Part shown: positions 59,436 through 64,000 of the stretch, in pieces
How the letters are laid out: the number at the start of each line of letters is the position of its first letter
Position numbering within the stretch: position 1 is the stretch's first letter
DNA from: Muscardinus avellanarius
Lineage: Eukaryota; Chordata; Mammalia; Rodentia; Gliridae
DNA: 64,000 bases
NCBI GenBank assembly: GCA_963383645.1
Contig: OY726573.1
Location: 18,156,158-18,220,157 of the forward strand
Direction of reading: 5' to 3'
Translations under genes and position numbers: made by a program
The notes under the pieces: model-generated
Told to the model about the DNA's origin: nothing
The model's input: only the letters and a program-made list of their open reading frames with translations
Database searches by the model: none

Positions 59436-60575
59436 ATTCTTCATTTTATTGGAGAAGATACAGCAGCCGGGATGATTTTGGCTGCAAATAGGAGAAACGT
59501 AACTTAAACAGTAAAAGGACTTACTGGCTCAGATACTGTAGAGTGCAGGTATGCAAAATGTAAGGACCAGCTTAATGCGTGGGGGATAATGCAAGGGCAT
59601 GGGTATACAAAGGAGTGAACATATTTGCAGCCATGAATGCAAACCTGCCCCAGCAGGGAGGGCAGACGTCGGGAGAAAGTCATTGTTTCTGCGTAGGATG
59701 CAAATGGAAACGATACTTCTAGAGAAAGTGCAGGATGCGGGAGACATTAATTGTGACACAACAGAAGCTAAACAGTACATATTAGAAGAAATATTTGGGT
59801 GTGGCATAAGACTAGAGAGAAGGCTTAATTCCACTATGCAGGGAATTTGCATTTAGAATTGAAAACAGGATCAAGAGAACTTAGTATCTATGTTGCAAGT
59901 AAGCAGGTGGCAGGCAGTGTCTCATTTAATCTCTATAGTTGCAGGTGAAGGAGTAGGATCAGAGAAGTTAAGGCACTTGCCCAAGGCCACACAGTGCAGA
60001 AGTTTAGATTTAAGTCCAGTCGTCTCTGGTTCTCAGATCGGAAGAGTTCGGGATTTGTCTGAGGCAAGATGACAGCCAAGGAAAAGGTGGAGGGGAGCAG
60101 AGTAATAGAGTCCTTGAGAGCTGGAGCCGTGGCACCCAGTGTTGGGCAAGCGAGCCTGGGCAAGGCACCTCTCCACAGCACGGAGTCCTGCACTGAAAGT
60201 TCTGGGGGCACACGCTGCATTTCTGCTCCAGCCCCTGCCCACAGCACGTGGCAGGATGGTGCTCTCTAGCCCTGGCGGGTACGTCCCGGGCACGCTACAG
60301 TCCTGATCTAACCCAGTCCTCACAACAGCACCGATGTGGGATGACCGCGGTCCAGAGAATTAGGCCACAAGTTCACAGTTCGTGAATGGAGGAGCCAGGG
60401 TTTGAAGGCGAGGTGGCGAACCCAGAGTTCATGCTCTGAGACTCGGTGGAGCTTGTCTGCCAAAGGAAAGAGAGGAGGGAGGGGGAGAACCTGGGCATGG
60501 AGCCCCTCATGGTGGGCTTTGCAAGGAATACCACCATCATAAACCCTGAGAGCTTGTTCCTTCTTCTCAAGGAAT
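59436..60575. other. Intergenic, no supported gene
   Basis: Unique apart from L2/MIR-like phrases near 59935-60020 and 60310-60410 (TTAAGGCACTTGCCCAAGGC). Confidence 0.45.
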
Positions 60576-60576
60576 G

Positions 60577-60578
<2 letters not shown>

Positions 60579-60616
<38 letters not shown>
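60579..60616 (+). repeat. (GT)19 microsatellite
   Basis: Uninterrupted, next to a reverse SINE. Confidence 0.96.
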
Positions 60617-60618
<2 letters not shown>

Positions 60619-60629
60619 ATACATATATA

Positions 60630-60806
60630 TAGTAATGGAGATGGAACCCAGGGGCATTCTACTTCTGAGCTACACCCAACCCCCTTTATTTTTTATTTTG
60701 AAATAGGATCTCACTAAATTGCTAAAGCTGGCCTTGAACCTGCAACCCTCCACTCATAGTCTCCCAAGTCCTGGGATTATAGGTGTGTACCACCACGCCC
60801 AGCTGG
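60630..60806 (-). mobile_element. B1-dID SINE
   Basis: Reverse copy. Confidence 0.82.
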
Positions 60807-60984
60807 TTACATATTTTATATATTTTATTTACTCCAAACACTTGGAGGTAGATACCTTTAGTTTGCCCACTTTAAAGATGAAGATATTGAGGACCAGCGA
60901 GGTAAGCCCATTCACTAAAAACGCACTCCCAACAAGTAACCAAACCCAGGGCAAACCTGGTCAGAGCTGACCTCAGAGATGCAC

Positions 60985-61116
60985 TGTGCTCACCCGTAAT
61001 CCTGCGACTTGTGAGACTGAGCTAGGAGGATCACAGGTTTGAGGTCAGCTTCAGCAATTAGGAAGACCTTGTTTAAAAAAGATGTATGTGTGTATGTATG
61101 TGTGTATGTATGTGTG

Positions 61117-61157
<41 letters not shown>

Positions 61158-61162
61158 GTACG

Positions 61163-61211
<49 letters not shown>

Positions 61212-61265
61212 ACTGGGGGATATAGCTTGGAGGTAGAATGCCCTTGGGTTCAATCCTCAGTACTA
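60985..61265 (+). mobile_element. B1-dID SINE with microsatellite between halves
   Basis: B1 part 60985-61075; (TGTA)/(TATG) and (AC)22 repeats 61081-61210; ID part 61211-61263. The linker between the halves has become a 130-bp microsatellite. Confidence 0.85.
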
Positions 61266-61870
61266 CCACCACCCAAACACCCACAACACCAAACCACTGT
61301 ACAACCAGAACCTAGCTAGCCAGCACTGCCCTACTCAGCACTGAGCCATCTAGCACTTGGCTAAGCAGCACGGGTTATCTAACTTGGAGGTAGCCATCGC
61401 TGGGCTGTCTGGCATGGTGCTAACCGGTGTTGAGCTGTCCAGCATTGAGATATCCACCTCTGCTCTCTCTAACCCAATGCGGGCACAGGAGGAGCGGGGG
61501 CCCTCAGGTCTGTGTAAACATAGATGTTTGTGGGACCTACTGCAGGCCTCAAAGACTGTGCGAGAAGAGGTGTTATGCTTAGTCGTTGCTCCTCAGGGTT
61601 GAAACTTTTGATAAACCCTGGTGAGAGGTGAGAGTTGGCATAGAGTGAGCACCCTGAAGTGATTGCTGTGTGGGACCAAACAGTGGCTTCTCCTGAGCCT
61701 GAGAGCTGCACCCAAATGCCTCTGAGGTGTGCGCAGGAGGGGACTCCAGGGCTCTGGGCCTGCTCCCCGAGAGAAGCACAGACCCTGGCTCTCTGTGGGA
61801 GGGGTGCTGGTGAGCTCCAGACCTCCCATTCTGGGAGCAGAGTTCTCATCAGTTTTTTCTTTTCTTGGAG
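61266..61870. other. Intergenic, GCACTG-type short words
   Basis: 61300-61460 holds repeated phrases such as CTAGCCAGCACTGCC, CAGCACTGAGCC and CCAGCATTGAGATATCC, a degenerate short tandem repeat of 15-25 bases. Confidence 0.4.
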
Positions 61871-61874
61871 GGGG

Positions 61875-62080
61875 GCAGTGCTAGGAATTGAACCCAGGAC
61901 TGTTCTTCCTCCGAGCTACACCCCAGCCCTATTTTATTTTTATTTTCTTTAAAACAGCGCCTGGCTAAGTGGCTAAGTGCCTTGCTAAGTTGCTGAGGCT
62001 GGCCTCAAATCTGTGATCCTTCTGTCTTGGTCTCCCAAGAACTGGGATTGCAGGTATGTGCCACCATGCCCAGCTCTTAT
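61875..62080 (-). mobile_element. B1-dID SINE
   Basis: Reverse copy. Confidence 0.85.
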
Positions 62081-62144
62081 CAGCTTGGATAAGCCAGGTC
62101 AGGTCTTTATGGCCTTCTCCTTCCTTCTGTCTTCTTTCTTCCTT

Positions 62145-62204
62145 TCATACTGGGGCATTGAATGCCAGGGCCATTCTACTCTGGGCTACACCTCTAGCCT
62201 TATT

Positions 62205-62237
<33 letters not shown>

Positions 62238-62252
62238 ATCTATCTATCTATC

Positions 62253-62297
<45 letters not shown>

Positions 62298-62345
62298 CTA
62301 TCTATGGTGCTGGGCCAGGGGCATTCTACCTCCTAGCTACACCTT
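62145..62345 (-). mobile_element. ID-like heads around (TCTA)n
   Basis: ID heads at 62147-62200 and 62303-62345 surround a TCTA array. Confidence 0.75.
62203..62297 (+). repeat. (TCTA)n microsatellite
   Basis: About 23 TCTA units with two TCA interruptions. Confidence 0.96.
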
Positions 62346-62377
62346 AGCTCAATTTCTTATTCTTTATTATTATTATT

Positions 62378-62845
62378 TTTTTGGTGGTACTGGGGATGGA
62401 ACCCAGGGGACTTCTACCTCCGGGCTACACTCCCAGACCTATTTTATATTTTATTTGGAAACAGGGTCTCTTAAGCCAGCTGAGGCTGGCTTCGAACCTG
62501 CGCGATCCTCGTATCTCAGCCTCCCAAGCGCGGGGATTACATGCGTGTGCCACCACGCCCGGCTTATTCTTTATTTTGAAACAAGTTCTCACTAAGTTGT
62601 GGAGAGCCTCACTAAATGGCGGAGGCTGGCTTTGAATCTGTGATCCTCCTGTCTCACCTTCCCAAATACTGGGATTACAAGCATGCACCACCACACCAGG
62701 CTCTTATTTTATTTTTTAAAATAGGGTCTCTCTAAATTGCTGAGGGCCTTGCTACATTGCAGAGACTGGCCTCAAAACCTGTGACACTCCTATCTCAGCC
62801 TTCCAGGTACTGGGATTACAGGTGTGCACCACCGTGCCTGGCTCT
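62378..62845 (-). mobile_element. Three reverse SINEs in tandem
   Basis: B1-dID 62378-62563, B1 part 62565-62705, B1 part 62706-62845. Confidence 0.85.
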
Positions 62846-62849
62846 CATG

Positions 62850-64000
62850 GGTTCGGATAAACCAGATTGGGTCCTTGTGCACACCGTGCTTTTCATACTG
62901 TGCTATAAACTTCCAGTGCTGTGCCAGCCAAAAAAAGCAGGAGCTGAGGGTCCTCCCTCTGAACCAAACGTTCTCCACAAACCTTTTCTCCCCAAAGTCA
63001 TTAATAACAATCTTCATCCCTGCAGCATCTGCTAATGATTTATTATTACATGGCCTGTGTAACATTTTCATAAACACAACATTTTTCATCCTAGGTTGAG
63101 TTAATTACAGATGATTCACAAGCAAGAAGCATTTCCTCCAGCAATCCATTGCAAACAATGGCGCTTTGTTCTGCCCCCAAAAGCTGAAGCAAGACTTTGC
63201 TGTCTTTCTGGCTTCTGCTACCGTCCCTCATTCATCACTGTTGCTCTAATGAGCCACGCAAGCCAACAGGGAGGGCCTCTGAAACTTTTTACTCTGTGGC
63301 TGCTTTCTGCTAAGGGTGAATTCTAAAAAATATGTGGGCCCTTCTTGAAAATGGGAGTCCCAGGTTCTTGTTGAATGGACAAAGGGCTTCTCCTTTCCTC
63401 AGAAGTGTCTCTTGCCACCCATGTTTGTAAGTTGTCTAAGAAACTGGGGCATCAGAGAGGTGACTGGGGACCTTCATGTTCATTTGTGAGGTGACAGGAT
63501 GCTGGTGGGCAGGAGCAGGGCTGTATCAAACATAGCCTTCCAAATTACTGCGCTTTCCAAAACTTGATGGGGATAAAATAAGGATAGTTAGTTATCAGGT
63601 AACATTTATATAGTTTTGCCAAGTGCCAGACACTGTTTTAAGTCCTATTTGTATATTATGCATATGTGTGTGCGTGCGTGCGTGCGTGCGTGCGTGTGTG
63701 CTCTAGTCCGATGAACCTCACTCTTTATATAAGACCAAGCCTAGAGTTGTTAAGCGACTTCTCTAAGGCCTCGCAGTGAGGCAGTGGTGAAGATGACATT
63801 TGAAACAGTTCTCTGCATATTTGCCATTGAACGTTGCAGTCTGAGGATCTGGCAAAATAGCCACCATTTATTGAAAATGCACCATGTTCTCCCTATGTGG
63901 GGTAGATTAACTTATCCTTCAGCACTCATTCCTTCTCCCTTGATCTCCAATCCACAGGCAAGCAGGTGAGAAAAAAGTGCTTGTTATATTGGCTCTGAGA
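62850..64000. other. Intergenic, mostly unique
   Basis: No gene seen. L2/MIR-like words near 63600-63800. An alternating purine-pyrimidine GTGC/TGCG repeat lies at 63665-63701. Confidence 0.45.
63665..63701 (+). repeat. (TGCG)n alternating tract
   Basis: GTGTGTGCGTGCGTGCGTGC-type alternation, about 37 bases. Confidence 0.92.

Noticed and set aside
62056..62595. 179-codon plus-strand frame with Leu/Ser/Ile-Tyr repeats
   Set aside because: Made of reverse SINEs and a TCTA microsatellite.
1..64000. CRISPR array or bacterial defence system
   Set aside because: The regular repeats are microsatellites and SINEs; gene structure is intron-rich and mammalian.
1..64000. tRNA genes suggested by ID-like A and B box words
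   Set aside because: All are parts of dimeric SINEs with tails, repeated dozens of times; none folds as a stand-alone tRNA gene by eye.

Overview
This is mammalian nuclear DNA, almost certainly from a sciurid rodent (squirrel, ground squirrel or marmot type). The clue is the interspersed repeat set. Dozens of copies of a dimeric SINE join a B1-like (7SL-derived) left half to an ID-like (tRNA-derived) right half, the B1-dID/STRID type I associate with squirrels. Older MIR, L2-like, L1 and MER-type repeats fill much of the rest. No bacterial, viral or CRISPR-type system is visible.

The one protein-coding gene I can support is NLRP1, an inflammasome sensor, on the minus strand from the start codon near 31937 down to 2404, where it is cut off by the left edge. 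I placed twelve coding exons by homology to human NLRP1 from memory, by GT/AG splice sites and by codon phase. All eleven junctions keep the reading frame, giving about 1130 residues. In order the exons encode a short N-terminal exon, a pyrin domain, a disordered linker (two exons), the NACHT ATPase (one 1612-nt exon), three 171-nt leucine-rich repeat exons, and three linker exons, the last of which runs into the FIIND (ZU5) domain, which the twelfth exon continues. The rest of FIIND, its autoproteolysis site and the CARD lie outside the window.

The introns (2.6-31.9 kb) are packed with SINEs, often nested, with long microsatellites, an L1 3-prime end split by SINEs, a MER5A-like element and a perfect 27-bp hairpin.

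From about 32.4 kb to 64 kb I see no convincing gene. This upstream intergenic DNA holds SINEs, two old L1 segments on the minus strand (35.25-35.77 and 37.0-39.3 kb), a rearranged L1 with 5-prime UTR and ORF1 (46.50-49.27 kb) flanked by a target-site duplication, an AT-rich repeat cluster (54.3-54.8 kb), an LTR-like repeat with a displaced 85-bp duplicate (58.4-59.3 kb), and several simple repeats.

The most interesting biology is in NLRP1. This rodent copy keeps the pyrin domain that mouse and rat NLRP1 lack. It seems to use an extra upstream start exon because the human-type start position is CTG. It keeps two copies of the PTSTAVL linker motif. It does not keep the Gln-Gly pair that forms the enterovirus protease tripwire in human NLRP1.
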